From NCBI GenBank assembly GCA_946478985.1, contig CAMLDZ010000002.1, forward strand, positions 13,452 to 77,451: 64,000 nt of DNA, given 5' to 3'. The stretch comes from an uncultured Solimonas sp. (GTDB taxonomy: Bacteria; Pseudomonadota; Gammaproteobacteria; Nevskiales; Nevskiaceae). The translations under genes and the position numbers were made by a program. Positions 37,980 through 46,752 of this stretch are shown in pieces. Each line of letters starts with the position of its first letter. Positions within the stretch are counted from its first letter, which is position 1. The notes beneath the pieces are model-generated. The model was not told the DNA's origin. It saw only the letters and a program-made list of their open reading frames with translations, and did not search any database.

Positions 37980-39284
37980 TCAGGCCGGCTGTACGCTGCG
38001 GGCGCGGGCATAGGCGCCAAGCCCGAGCGCGCCGAGCGCCGCGGAGAACAACGACATCATCGCTGCGGCGATGCCCAGGGCCTCGCCGATACGGGCGGGA
38101 TCGCCGAAGCCGTAGTCACTGAGCAAGGCCACCAGCGTCGGTCCCAGGCCTAGCCCGAGCAGGTTGACCATCATCACGCCCAGCGCCGAGGCGGTGCCGC
38201 GCATGCGGCCCGGCACGATCTCCTGCAAGGCAGCCGGGCCGCTGCCGATGATGACGGTGATGAATAGCGTCGCCAGCGCCAGCGGCGCGAGGGCGATGGT
38301 CGCAGTCGGCATGTGCGGCATGGCCGCGATGCAGGGCGCGGCGGCCAGCGCGCTCCAGCACATCAGCCGCAGCCTTCCGGCGCGGTGGCCGCGAGCGACC
38401 AGGGCGTCGCCCAGCAAGCCGCCGATGACGACGCCGCTCAGGCCGCAGATCGATACGACGGCGCCATAGGCGACGCCGGCCTGGCCGGCATTGAGGCCGT
38501 GCTGGCGGATCAGGAAGCTGGGAATCCAGGCATTGCTGGCGTAGTTCGTCATCGCCGCGCAGCTCATGCACAGCCCCAGACACAACAGCGCGCGCGCATG
38601 CTGGCGAAGATACCGGGCCGTCTCGCGCAGCGTCGGGGCGTGCCGCGCATCATGTCGCCGCGGCGGCTCGCGCAGGCTCGCCACCCACAAGGCGAGCGGC
38701 AGGCCCGGCAGGCCCACGGCGATGAAGATCAGCTGCCAGGACCGCAGCGCACCGATCACCGGCAGCTCGACGGAAACGCCCTGCAAGCGGCCAATGGCGA
38801 AGGCGCCGATGCCGAGGGCGAGGCCGCCGCCGATGTAGACGCCAGCGGTGTAGAGACCGAGCGCGAGCCCCAGGCGGCGCGGCGGAAACAGATCGCCGAT
38901 CAGCGAATAGGCGGCGGGCGTCAGGCTGGCCTCACCGGCGCCGATCCCCATGCGGCAGACCATCAGGGAGCCGAAGCTGCGCGCCAGTCCGCACGCCGCG
39001 GTCATCAGGCTCCAGATCGCCATGCCCGCTGCGACCAGCGCGATGCGCCGGCCACGGTCGGCCTGTCGCCCCGCCGGCAGGCCGCAGATGGCAAGCAGTG
39101 CCGCGAATGCCAGCCCATGGAGCAGGCTGAACTGGGTATCGCTGAGTTCGAGATCCTGCTTGATCGGCTCGACCAGCAGACTGAGGATGTGACGATCCAG
39201 GAACGCCAGCGCGTAGGCCAGGATCAGCAAGCCCAGCGTGTACCAGGCGTAGGCGCCGGCCGCCTCCGTCGAGCCCGAGTTCAA
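37980..39284 (-). CDS. MFS transporter (spinster-like)
   Basis: A 434-residue protein with 12 predicted helices. Conserved MFS features: YALAFLDRHILSLLVEPI in helix 1, the loop GRQADRGRRI between helices 2 and 3, and RMGIGAGEASLTPAAYSLIGDLF, characteristic of the spinster-like sugar/lipid branch. Start is a TTG at 39284, since no Met occurs before helix 1, so the N-terminus is uncertain. It lies seven bases after the LysR gene's stop and should be co-transcribed with it. Confidence 0.88.
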   Translation of the reverse strand: MNSGSTEAAGAYAWYTLGLLILAYALAFLDRHILSLLVEPIKQDLELSDTQFSLLHGLAFAALLAICGLPAGRQADRGRRIALVAAGMAIWSLMTAACGLARSFGSLMVCRMGIGAGEASLTPAAYSLIGDLFPPRRLGLALGLYTAGVYIGGGLALGIGAFAIGRLQGVSVELPVIGALRSWQLIFIAVGLPGLPLALWVASLREPPRRHDARHAPTLRETARYLRQHARALLCLGLCMSCAAMTNYASNAWIPSFLIRQHGLNAGQAGVAYGAVVSICGLSGVVIGGLLGDALVARGHRAGRLRLMCWSALAAAPCIAAMPHMPTATIALAPLALATLFITVIIGSGPAALQEIVPGRMRGTASALGVMMVNLLGLGLGPTLVALLSDYGFGDPARIGEALGIAAAMMSLFSAALGALGLGAYARARSVQPA

Positions 39285-39291
39285 GGCGAGG

Positions 39292-40218
39292 CTATTGCGA
39301 GACGACCAGCCGCAGACCCTCGCGCTCGCTGCTCTGGCGCGCGGCCTCGGCAGTCAGCCACTGCCAGAAGATCTGCACCGCTTCGTGCCGACGAAATTCC
39401 GGCAGCGCCGCGACGTAATAGCCGCCGGAAACGGCGTGGCTGGCGGTGAAGATCCGCGACACGCGGCCTTGATCGATGAACGCGTCCACCAACGGCGAGA
39501 CCCCGAGGGCAATGCCAAGGCCCTGGGCCACCGCCTCGTACATGACCATGGCACTGTCGAAGCACTGCGGTTCTCGCTGCGGCAGCGGCAGGCCCTGCAG
39601 CGACAGCCACTCCATCCACTGATTGGCCGGATGGATCAGTTCCAGCAAGGGGTAGTGTCCGAGCTGATCCAGCCGCGCCGGCGCCGCGCGGCCATCGGCC
39701 AGCGTCGCGGCGCAGACCGCATACGCGTCGAGGCTCAGCAGTTTCTGCGAGTCGAAGCGATCCCAGAGGCCATCGCCGAACAGGATGCGGATGTCGGCGG
39801 CGCCGCCGATGAGATCGACGGAGTCCGCGCTGGTCTGCAGCACCAGTTCGATGTCCGCGCGCTGTGCATAGAAGCGCGGCAGGCGCGGGACCAGCCAGCC
39901 GACGGCAAAGGACTGGGAAACGCCCACGCGCAGGGCGCGCCGGCGAGGATCGGGCGCCATCCAGTCGGTCGCGGCACGCATCGCTTCGAAGCTGGGCTGC
40001 AGGCGCTGCAAATATCGTTCACCGGCGACCGTCAGCACCGGCGCCTGGCCGCTGCGATCGAACAGGCGGACGCGGACATGATCTTCCAGTGCCTGGATGC
40101 GCCGCGAGAACGCGGCCGGGCTCAAGGCGAGGCGCGCGGCCGCCTCCTTGAAGCTGCCGGCACGGCTGGCCGCGATAAAGGCTTCGATGGCGCCCCAGGG
40201 CGGCGCTCGGCGTTGCAT
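39292..40218 (-). CDS. LysR-family transcriptional regulator (GcvA-like)
   Basis: A 308-residue regulator. The N-terminal winged helix-turn-helix is FIAASRAGSFKEAAARL followed by SPAAFSRRIQALEDHVRV, then the linker helix and an effector-binding domain with RALRVGVSQSFAVGWLVPRL, of the GcvA/AmpR branch. It is the first gene of the minus-strand block and probably controls the MFS, receptor and phosphatase genes. It diverges from the histidine kinase across a gap with a 16-bp palindrome. Confidence 0.92.
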   Translation of the reverse strand: MQRRAPPWGAIEAFIAASRAGSFKEAAARLALSPAAFSRRIQALEDHVRVRLFDRSGQAPVLTVAGERYLQRLQPSFEAMRAATDWMAPDPRRRALRVGVSQSFAVGWLVPRLPRFYAQRADIELVLQTSADSVDLIGGAADIRILFGDGLWDRFDSQKLLSLDAYAVCAATLADGRAAPARLDQLGHYPLLELIHPANQWMEWLSLQGLPLPQREPQCFDSAMVMYEAVAQGLGIALGVSPLVDAFIDQGRVSRIFTASHAVSGGYYVAALPEFRRHEAVQIFWQWLTAEAARQSSEREGLRLVVSQ

Positions 40219-40303
40219 GGGAAGGGATCCGGACGGACGGAATCCCAGTTGAGGCTAAGCCACCGGTATGACGTTCCTGCGACAACTGCATCGCGCCGCC
40301 GGC

Positions 40304-40340
40304 GTTGCAGGCCCGCGGGCCTGGCTCGAGCGCCTGCAAC
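40304..40340. promoter_or_regulatory. Nested palindromes in the LysR/kinase gap
   Basis: CAGGCCCGCGGGCCTG (40308-40323) is a perfect 16-bp palindrome, and GTTGCAGGC (40304-40312) also pairs with GCCTGCAAC (40332-40340). It may be an operator or a hairpin in the kinase leader. The rest of the 195-base gap shows nothing recognisable. Confidence 0.45.
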
Positions 40341-40413
40341 ATCCGCGCGCGTGCCCCGGATGGGTGCCGCCCGCCGCCTGCTAACCTTGCTGCCGATCCT
40401 TGCCCCTGTCGCC

Positions 40414-41709
40414 ATGTCGCTCGAAGCCCGCTATGCCCTGGTCCTGATGGTGATCGCCACGCTGGCGATGGCGACCAGCATGGCGGTCCGGCACTGGCTG
40501 GGCGCGCCATTGCTGGCCCTGCTGGCAGGGCTGGCGATCGCGCTGATCGGCGCTCTGCTCGCCGCGCGGCAGCTGACCCGCCCGACGCTGCAACTGCTGC
40601 GCGCGCTGCAAGGCGCGGTGGCCAGCTATCGCGACGGCGACTTCAGCTTCTCGATCACCAGCGCCCGCCGCGATGAGCTGGGCGAACTGGCGCGGCTGCA
40701 CAACATGCTGAGCCATACGCTGCGCGAGCAGCGCCAGCACCTGGCGCAGCGCGAGCTCTTGCTCGACACCGTCGTGCAGAACACGCCGGTGGCACTGGTG
40801 CTGGTCGAGGAGAACGGCCACGTCGTCTACGCCAATCTCGCGGCGCGGCAGCTGTTCAACGACAACCGCAGTCTTGCCGGGCTGTCGTTCCAGGCGATCG
40901 TCGATGGAGGTCCGGCGTCGATGCGCGAAGCGCTGGCTCAGGAGGGCGACGCGCTGTTCAGCGTCGACTTCGCCGAAGGCGAGGAAACCTTCCATCTCTC
41001 GCAGCGCGGCTTCCGGCTGCAGGGCCGTGCGCACCGGCTGTACCTGTTCCGGCGCATGACGCGCGAACTGTCGCGGCAGGAGGTCGCCACCTGGAAGAAG
41101 GTGATCCGCGTGATGAGCCATGAGCTCAACAACTCGCTGGCGCCGATCTCGTCGATGGCGCATTCCGGCGCCGAGCTGGCGCGGCGCGGCCAGATTGAGC
41201 GGCTGCCGGAGGTGTTCGCCAGCATCGGCGGCCGCGCCCGGCATCTGCACGGCTTCATCGAAGGTTATGCGCGCTTCGCGCGGCTGCCGGCGCCGCGGCT
41301 GGAGCGCGTGCCGCTGCGGACGCTGATCGATGCGCTGTCCGGCCAGCGGCCGTTCCGGTTGGCCGGCGAGCTGCCGGACGCGCAATTGCATATCGACGCG
41401 GCGCAGATCGAGCAGGTGCTGATCAACCTGCTGAAGAACGCGCACGAGGCCGAAGGCCCGGCCGAGGCGGTGGAGCTGGAAGTGCAGCGCGCCGGCGCGC
41501 AGTGGCGCATCGAGGTGCGCGACCGCGGCAGCGGCATGAGCGAGACCGTGCTGGCCAATGCGCTGCTGCCGTTCTACTCGACCAAGCGTGCTGGCACCGG
41601 CCTGGGCCTGGCACTGGCGCGCGAGATCGCCGAGGCGCATGGCGGCCGCCTGCAGCTGGCCAACCGCGAGGGCGGCGGCCTGCGCGTGACCCTGAGCCTG
41701 CCGGCATAG
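40414..41709 (+). CDS. Membrane sensor histidine kinase, probable partner of the sigma-54 regulator
   Basis: A 431-residue kinase. Two membrane helices at about 8-55, a HAMP-like region, a PAS-like domain (VVQNTPVALVLVEENGHVVYAN) at about 125-215, the phospho-acceptor His236 in VMSHELNNSLAPI, the N-box NLLKNAHEAEG, and GTGLGLALAREIAEAHGG. The NtrY-like HELNNSLAPI box is the type paired with NtrC regulators. MSLEARY at 40414 is taken as start; ATG 40360 is also in frame. Its regulator is most likely the gene at 32652-33992, now 6.4 kb away. Confidence 0.9.
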   Translation: MSLEARYALVLMVIATLAMATSMAVRHWLGAPLLALLAGLAIALIGALLAARQLTRPTLQLLRALQGAVASYRDGDFSFSITSARRDELGELARLHNMLSHTLREQRQHLAQRELLLDTVVQNTPVALVLVEENGHVVYANLAARQLFNDNRSLAGLSFQAIVDGGPASMREALAQEGDALFSVDFAEGEETFHLSQRGFRLQGRAHRLYLFRRMTRELSRQEVATWKKVIRVMSHELNNSLAPISSMAHSGAELARRGQIERLPEVFASIGGRARHLHGFIEGYARFARLPAPRLERVPLRTLIDALSGQRPFRLAGELPDAQLHIDAAQIEQVLINLLKNAHEAEGPAEAVELEVQRAGAQWRIEVRDRGSGMSETVLANALLPFYSTKRAGTGLGLALAREIAEAHGGRLQLANREGGGLRVTLSLPA

Positions 41710-41766
41710 ACCGCGCGCCGGCGGCGTGCTGTGATGCGAAGGACTTCTTCGCCGCACAGGGCTCAC

Positions 41767-42714
41767 ATGCAGGCATTTCCCCATCGCCGGCGCTGGATCG
41801 GCGTCTATCTGCTGCTGATGGCCGGCTTCGCCGCCGCCTTGTACGCGGCCAGCCAGCGCGTCGACTACAACTGGAACTGGCAGCGCATCCCGCAGTATCT
41901 GGTCAGCAACGCGGGCACCGAACTGCGCGCGCCGTTCGACGGCTTCGTGGCGATCACCGATGACGGCAAGCGCCTCACGTTCAGCGAGCTCAAGGGTGCG
42001 CGCGAGCAGACGCTGACGGGCTTCGACGAGCTGCTGGTCGGCGAGGGCGATCTGGTGTTCCAGGACGATCCGGTGGCGCGCAAGCACGGCATCGTCGCCG
42101 GGCCGCTGGCGGTGGGCCTGTGGGTGACGCTGAAGATCTCGGCACTGTCGCTGCTGTTCGCACTGCTGCTGGGCCTGCTCGCCGGCCTCGGCCGCGTGGC
42201 GCGCAATCCGGCAGCGCAGCTGCTGGCGACGACCTACGTGGAGCTGATCCGCGGCACGCCGTTGCTGGTGCAGATCTTCATCTTCTATTTCTTCGTCGGC
42301 ACCGTGCTGCAGCTGTCAGCCCTGACCGCCGGCGTCGCGGCGCTGGCGGTGTTCACCGGCGCCTACATCGCCGAGATCGTCCGCGCCGGCATCGAAGCGG
42401 TGCCGCGCGGGCAGATGGAGGCGGCGCGCAGCCTGGGCCTGTCGGTGCCGCAGGCGATGCGCCATGTGGTGCTGCCGCAGGCGCTGAAGAAGACGCTGCC
42501 GCCGCTGGCCGGGCAGTTCATCAACCTGATCAAGGATTCCTCGCTGGTCTCGGTGATGGCGCTGACTGATCTGACCAAGGCCGGCCGCGAGGTCGTCGCC
42601 TCCACCTTCAGTCCCTTCGAGGTCTGGTTCACCGTGGCGCTGCTGTACCTGCTGCTGACCGGCACACTGTCGGTGTTCGTGCGGCGCCTGGAGCGCAGGC
42701 TCGCGCATGACTGA
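41767..42714 (+). CDS. Polar amino-acid ABC transporter permease
   Basis: A 315-residue permease of the HisMQ/GlnP type. Signature segments: [51 protein letters not shown] (EAA loop, about 222-248) and [19 protein letters not shown]. It is about 90 residues longer than usual GlnP because helix 1 is followed by a soluble, probably periplasmic, domain (about 35-110) before the core. The start could be ATG 41734. It overlaps the ATPase gene by eight bases. No substrate-binding protein is nearby. Confidence 0.9.
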   Translation: MQAFPHRRRWIGVYLLLMAGFAAALYAASQRVDYNWNWQRIPQYLVSNAGTELRAPFDGFVAITDDGKRLTFSELKGAREQTLTGFDELLVGEGDLVFQDDPVARKHGIVAGPLAVGLWVTLKISALSLLFALLLGLLAGLGRVARNPAAQLLATTYVELIRGTPLLVQIFIFYFFVGTVLQLSALTAGVAALAVFTGAYIAEIVRAGIEAVPRGQMEAARSLGLSVPQAMRHVVLPQALKKTLPPLAGQFINLIKDSSLVSVMALTDLTKAGREVVASTFSPFEVWFTVALLYLLLTGTLSVFVRRLERRLAHD

Positions 42715-43453
42715 ACAGCCGGAGGTGCTGATCGACGCGCGCGAGGTGCGCAAGGTCTATCCCAATGGCGTCGTCGGCCTGCGCGGCGTTTCGCTGCAGG
42801 TGCGCCGCGGCGAGGTGGTCTGCATCGTCGGGCCGAGCGGCTCGGGCAAGTCGACGCTGCTGCGCACGCTCAATGCGCTGGAGTCGATCAGCGCCGGCGA
42901 GATCACCGTGCTGGGCCAGTCGCTGCACGGCGGCGCCTGCGATCTGGATGCGCTGCGCGCACGGGTCGGCATGGTGTTCCAGAGCTTCAACCTGTTTCCG
43001 CACCGCAGCGTGCTCGACAACCTGATGCTGGCGCCGCGCATCGTCGCCCGGGTTTCCGCGCAGGAGGCCCGCGCGCGCGCCGAGGCGCTGCTGGCCAAGG
43101 TGGGGCTGGCGGACAAGGCAGATGCCCATCCGGCGCAACTGTCCGGCGGCCAGCAGCAGCGCGTGGCGATCGCCCGCGCGCTGGCGATGCAGCCGCAGAT
43201 CATGCTGTTCGACGAGCCCACCTCGGCGCTGGACCCGGAGAAGGTCGGCGAGGTGCTGGACGTGATGAAACTGCTGGCACGCGAGGGCATGACGATGTGC
43301 GTGGTCACGCACGAAATGGGCTTTGCGCGCGCCGTCGCCCACCGTGTGGTGTTCATGGACGGCGGCGAGATCGTCCATCAGGACGCGCCGCAGGCATTCT
43401 TCGAGGCGCCGGGCAATGAGCGGCTGCGGACTTTCTTGGGGAAGGTGTTGTGA
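42707..43453 (+). CDS. Polar amino-acid ABC transporter ATPase (GlnQ-like)
   Basis: A 248-residue ATPase: Walker [11 protein letters not shown]-loop [17 protein letters not shown], signature LSGGQQQR, Walker [15 protein letters not shown] and [10 protein letters not shown], all close to GlnQ/HisP. It powers uptake of a polar amino acid through the adjoining permease. It overlaps the permease gene by eight bases and is followed by a REP-like element that may terminate or stabilise the transcript. Confidence 0.95.
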   Translation: MTEQPEVLIDAREVRKVYPNGVVGLRGVSLQVRRGEVVCIVGPSGSGKSTLLRTLNALESISAGEITVLGQSLHGGACDLDALRARVGMVFQSFNLFPHRSVLDNLMLAPRIVARVSAQEARARAEALLAKVGLADKADAHPAQLSGGQQQRVAIARALAMQPQIMLFDEPTSALDPEKVGEVLDVMKLLAREGMTMCVVTHEMGFARAVAHRVVFMDGGEIVHQDAPQAFFEAPGNERLRTFLGKVL

Positions 43454-43457
43454 AGGC

Positions 43458-43556
43458 CCCTCACCCCCAACCCCTCTCCCGCGGTGCGGGAGAGGGGAGC
43501 TGCTTTTCCCTTCTCCCGCGTCGCGGGAGAAGGTGGCGCGTAGCGCCGGATGAGGG
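43458..43556. repeat. REP-like palindromic element
   Basis: A non-coding unit bounded by CCCTCA and TGAGGG and containing two hairpins: CCCCTCTCCCGC (43471-43482) with GCGGGAGAGGGG (43486-43497), and CCTTCTCCCGCG (43509-43520) with CGCGGGAGAAGG (43522-43533). A related element lies at 56908-56967. Such C/T-rich palindromic elements are dispersed through many gammaproteobacterial genomes. Confidence 0.75.
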
Positions 43557-43562
43557 CGCGCG

Positions 43563-44180
43563 CTACGCCGGCACCGCCACGCCCCGTGTCACGTACACCA
43601 TCGGCTTTGGCCCTTTCAGATAGCTGGCGGCGATCTCCACCGTCTTGAAGCCGCCGGCGCGCAGCATCTCGCGCACGTCGCGGTTGAGGTGGCAGCCGCC
43701 GGCGATCGGCTTCCACAGCGGCGTCAGCCGGTCCTGCCAGCGCTGCACGCTGCCTTCGGGCGCACGACCGTGCTCGCAAAAAAGTAGCTGTCCGTCCGGC
43801 TTGAGCACGCGGCGCATCTCGCGCAGCGCGCGGACCGGATCGGGGATCGTGCACAGCGTGAAGGTGCAGACCACGGTGTCGTAGCTGGCGTCATCCGCCG
43901 GAATCGTCTCGGCGGACAGCGTCAGCAGATCGACGTCGAGCCGCGCCCGGCGCGCGCGCTTGCGCGCCTGCGCGTTCATCTGCGCGGCCGGGTCCAGGCC
44001 CTGCAGGGACTCGATCTGGCGGCCGTCGTAGAACGGCAGGTTGCGGCCGGTGCCGATGCCGATCTCCAGCACCTTGCCGTGGGCGCGCGGAATCAGCTTG
44101 GCGCGCTGGTCCTGGATCGCCTTCATGCCGCAGCAGGCGTCGATCAGGCGCGGCATCAGGTAACGGTCGTAGAGGTTCAT
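43563..44180 (-). CDS. SAM-dependent methyltransferase (class I)
   Basis: A 205-residue methyltransferase. SAM motif I is KVLEIGIGTGRNLPFY; YDTVVCTFTLCTIPDPVRALREM and RRVLKPDGQLLFCEHG are the following conserved strands, as in the UbiE/Methyltransf_11 group with the METTL7-like CEHG motif. The acceptor substrate is unknown. It starts eight bases after the hydratase-family gene's stop, so they are probably one operon. Confidence 0.88.
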   Translation of the reverse strand: MNLYDRYLMPRLIDACCGMKAIQDQRAKLIPRAHGKVLEIGIGTGRNLPFYDGRQIESLQGLDPAAQMNAQARKRARRARLDVDLLTLSAETIPADDASYDTVVCTFTLCTIPDPVRALREMRRVLKPDGQLLFCEHGRAPEGSVQRWQDRLTPLWKPIAGGCHLNRDVREMLRAGGFKTVEIAASYLKGPKPMVYVTRGVAVPA

Positions 44181-44188
44181 CGGCGGTC

Positions 44189-44977
44189 TCAGCGGCCCTG
44201 GAAGTTCGGCGTGCGGCGTTCGACGAAGGCCATGATGCCTTCGCGCGGATCGCTGCCGCCGGCGACGCGCGACAGCGACTGCGCCTCGTCTTCCAGCTGG
44301 GTCTCGAACGGCGTGCAGGTGGCGCGGTAGAACAGCCGGCGCAGTTCGCCGTAGGCGCGCGTCGGGCCGCGGCTGAGGCGCACGGCCTCGGCCTCGGCGG
44401 CCTTGAACAGCTCGGCGTCGTCGACCACGTGATCGACCAGGCCCAGGCGGCCGGCTTCGGTCGCATCGAACATCTCGGCGCCGAGCAGAAAGCGCCGCGC
44501 ACGCGCCAGCCCCATCCGCGACGACAGGCCGAACACCGCGCCCAGATCGCAGGTGTAGCCGATCTGCGTGTAGCCGGCGCCGAAGCGTACCGAGCGCGCC
44601 GCGTAGACGAAGTCGCAGTTGGCGATGATCGCGCAGGCGCCGCCGATGCAGGTGCCGTGGATCGCCGCGACGATCGGCGCGTCGAGCCGCGCCAGGCGCG
44701 CGGCGCCGACGTGCAGGCCGGCGGTCCACTCGCGCAGCTTGTCCGGCAGCGTGTCGAGATTCTGCGAGAACATCTTGACGTCGCCGCCGACGCTGAAGAA
44801 CTTGCCGCGCGCGCTCAGCAGCACCGCGCGCACATCGTGGCGCGCCGCCAGATCGTTGGCGACCTGTGCCCACTCCGCGCAGAAGATTTCGTTGAACGGA
44901 TTGCCGAGTTCCGGCTGGTTCAGCGTCAGCCGCGCCAGGCCGTCCTCGACCCTCAGGTCCAGTGATTGATACGGCAT
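44189..44977 (-). CDS. Enoyl-CoA hydratase/isomerase family protein
   Basis: A 262-residue crotonase-fold protein; AGGAGAG precedes ATG 44977. CoA-binding and oxyanion-hole segments are present (GKFFSVGGDVKMF, AAIHGTCIGGACAIIANCDF). Neither of the two Glu residues of true hydratases is visible; the region reads GYTQIGYTCDLGAVFGL, with an Asp where PaaG-type isomerases keep theirs. It is therefore more likely an isomerase or other crotonase activity than a hydratase. Confidence 0.88.
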   Translation of the reverse strand: MPYQSLDLRVEDGLARLTLNQPELGNPFNEIFCAEWAQVANDLAARHDVRAVLLSARGKFFSVGGDVKMFSQNLDTLPDKLREWTAGLHVGAARLARLDAPIVAAIHGTCIGGACAIIANCDFVYAARSVRFGAGYTQIGYTCDLGAVFGLSSRMGLARARRFLLGAEMFDATEAGRLGLVDHVVDDAELFKAAEAEAVRLSRGPTRAYGELRRLFYRATCTPFETQLEDEAQSLSRVAGGSDPREGIMAFVERRTPNFQGR

Positions 44978-45030
44978 CTTCTCTCCTGATGATGTTCTGT
45001 CATGCCGGCGTGCCGGTCCGGCACTGTACG

Positions 45031-46752
45031 TCAGCGAACGGTAGTCCGCGCGGCCCGCAGCTGCTCTTCGCGGATCGCCTTGAACTCGGAGCCTGGCTTC
45101 CACTGCGGCCAGGCGCCATCGTTGGCCACTGCGTGGCCGGTCTCGAACAGCAGCTGCTCGTCGGCGGCGGCGCCGCCGAGGTCCCAGTCGGCTTTCACCT
45201 CGTCCGAGGGCTTGTGGTAGTCCTTGGCGATGTACTCGGCGCGCCTGGCGGCGCCGTAGCCATCCGGCTGGCCGATCACCTGCACGCCGGCCTTGGGGTA
45301 CAGCGCCGGCACGCCGCGCTTGGCGAACTCGAACTGGTCCGAGCGGTAGTAGAAACCCTTGGCCGGATCGGTGTCGGCGGCGATGACGCGGCCGTGCCGC
45401 TGCGCGACGGCGGCGAAGCTGTCCTCCAGCGTGTTCTGCCCGTAGCCGATCACCTGGATGTCGCGCGTCGGCCCGACGGTGTTGAGCACGTCCATGTTGA
45501 AGTTGGCGAGCGTCTGCGCGAGCGGGTAGAGCGGTTGCGTGGCGTAGTGCTGCGCGCCGAGCAGGCCCTGCTCCTCGGCGGTGACGGCGAGGAACAGCAC
45601 CGAGCGCTTCGGCGGCTGCGGCAGCGCGGCGTAGGCCCTGGCGATCGCCAGCAGGCCGGCGACGCCGGAGGCGTTGTCGGCGGCGCCGTTGAAGATCGGG
45701 TCCGGCAGCCTGTCGTCGCGGCCCAGGTGATCCCAGTGCGCGGTGTAGACGATGTGCTCGTCGGCCAGTCTGGCATCGCTGCCGGGCAGTCGCGCGACGA
45801 CGTTATGCGATTCGACCTCGCGGATCTGGTTGCGGATCGTGAAGCTGGCCCGCGGCCGCAGCGGCAGCGGCTTGAAATCGCGCGACTGCGCCGCCTTCTT
45901 CAGCGTGGCGAAATCCAGTCCGGACGCCATGAACAGCTGCTTGGCCTTGTCGAGCGTGATCCAGGCCTGCACCGGCAGGCGGCTCATGTTCTTGTCGGCG
46001 GCGGCCAGGCTGAACTGCTCGCCACCCCAGCTGTGCTCGACCACTTCCCAGGGATAACCGGCCGGGCCGGTCTCGTGGATGATGATGGCGGCGCTGGCGC
46101 CGAGCCGGGCGGCGATCTCGTACTTGTAGGTCCAGCGACCGTAGTAGGTCATCGCCTCGCCCTTGAACAGCGCCGGGTCGAGCCGGCCCGGATCATGGGG
46201 ATCGGGCACCGCCGGATCATTGATCAGCATGACCACCGTCTTGCCTTTGAGATCGACGCCCTTGTAGTCGTCCCAGCCATATTCCGGGGCCTGCACGCCG
46301 TAGCCGACGAAGACCAGCGGCGAGTCCTTGAGGCGCACCTCCGGCACGAAACGCTGCGTGACCGCGACGAAGTCCTGCGCCGGCCTGAGGCGCATCGACT
46401 GGCCGGCGAGCTTGAAATGCATCGTCGGCGTGCCGGCGATGCCGACCAGCGGCACCTTCTGCACATAGCTGCCGTCCGGGTTGCCGGGCGCCAGGCCCAG
46501 GGCGCGGAACTGCTCGCTGAGATAGGCGACGGTCTTGTCCTCGCCGGCGGAGCCGGGCAGGCGGCCTTCGAACGCGTCGGAGGCCAGCACCTTGATGTGC
46601 TCGAGGATGAAATCCGGCGTGATCGCCGCGCTGGCGGCCGGCAGCGGATCGGTGGTGGTTTGCGCGGTCTGCGGTGCGTTCGCCGGCGGTGGCGTCGCGC
46701 AGGCGGCGAGCATGCCGAGCGAGGCGGCGCCGAGCAGCGCTGGCAACCTCAC
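45031..46752 (-). CDS. M28-family zinc aminopeptidase lipoprotein
   Basis: A 573-residue exported peptidase: short signal with lipobox LAAC, a PA-type insert (about 130-270), and the M28 catalytic domain with zinc ligands in HWDHLG, NGAADNASG, AEEQGLLG (general base Glu pair), NMDVLN and a final His in DYHKPSDE. M28 enzymes remove N-terminal residues from peptides. GTG 46752 overlaps the S9 peptidase stop (GTGA), so the two periplasmic peptidases are coupled and may degrade peptides in series. Confidence 0.92.
   Translation of the reverse strand: MRLPALLGAASLGMLAACATPPPANAPQTAQTTTDPLPAASAAITPDFILEHIKVLASDAFEGRLPGSAGEDKTVAYLSEQFRALGLAPGNPDGSYVQKVPLVGIAGTPTMHFKLAGQSMRLRPAQDFVAVTQRFVPEVRLKDSPLVFVGYGVQAPEYGWDDYKGVDLKGKTVVMLINDPAVPDPHDPGRLDPALFKGEAMTYYGRWTYKYEIAARLGASAAIIIHETGPAGYPWEVVEHSWGGEQFSLAAADKNMSRLPVQAWITLDKAKQLFMASGLDFATLKKAAQSRDFKPLPLRPRASFTIRNQIREVESHNVVARLPGSDARLADEHIVYTAHWDHLGRDDRLPDPIFNGAADNASGVAGLLAIARAYAALPQPPKRSVLFLAVTAEEQGLLGAQHYATQPLYPLAQTLANFNMDVLNTVGPTRDIQVIGYGQNTLEDSFAAVAQRHGRVIAADTDPAKGFYYRSDQFEFAKRGVPALYPKAGVQVIGQPDGYGAARRAEYIAKDYHKPSDEVKADWDLGGAAADEQLLFETGHAVANDGAWPQWKPGSEFKAIREEQLRAARTTVR

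Noticed and set aside
33993..40413. Search for transposon ends or direct repeats bordering the LysR-PhoD block
   Set aside because: No matching terminal repeats or transposase could be found by eye, so no mobile element is annotated.
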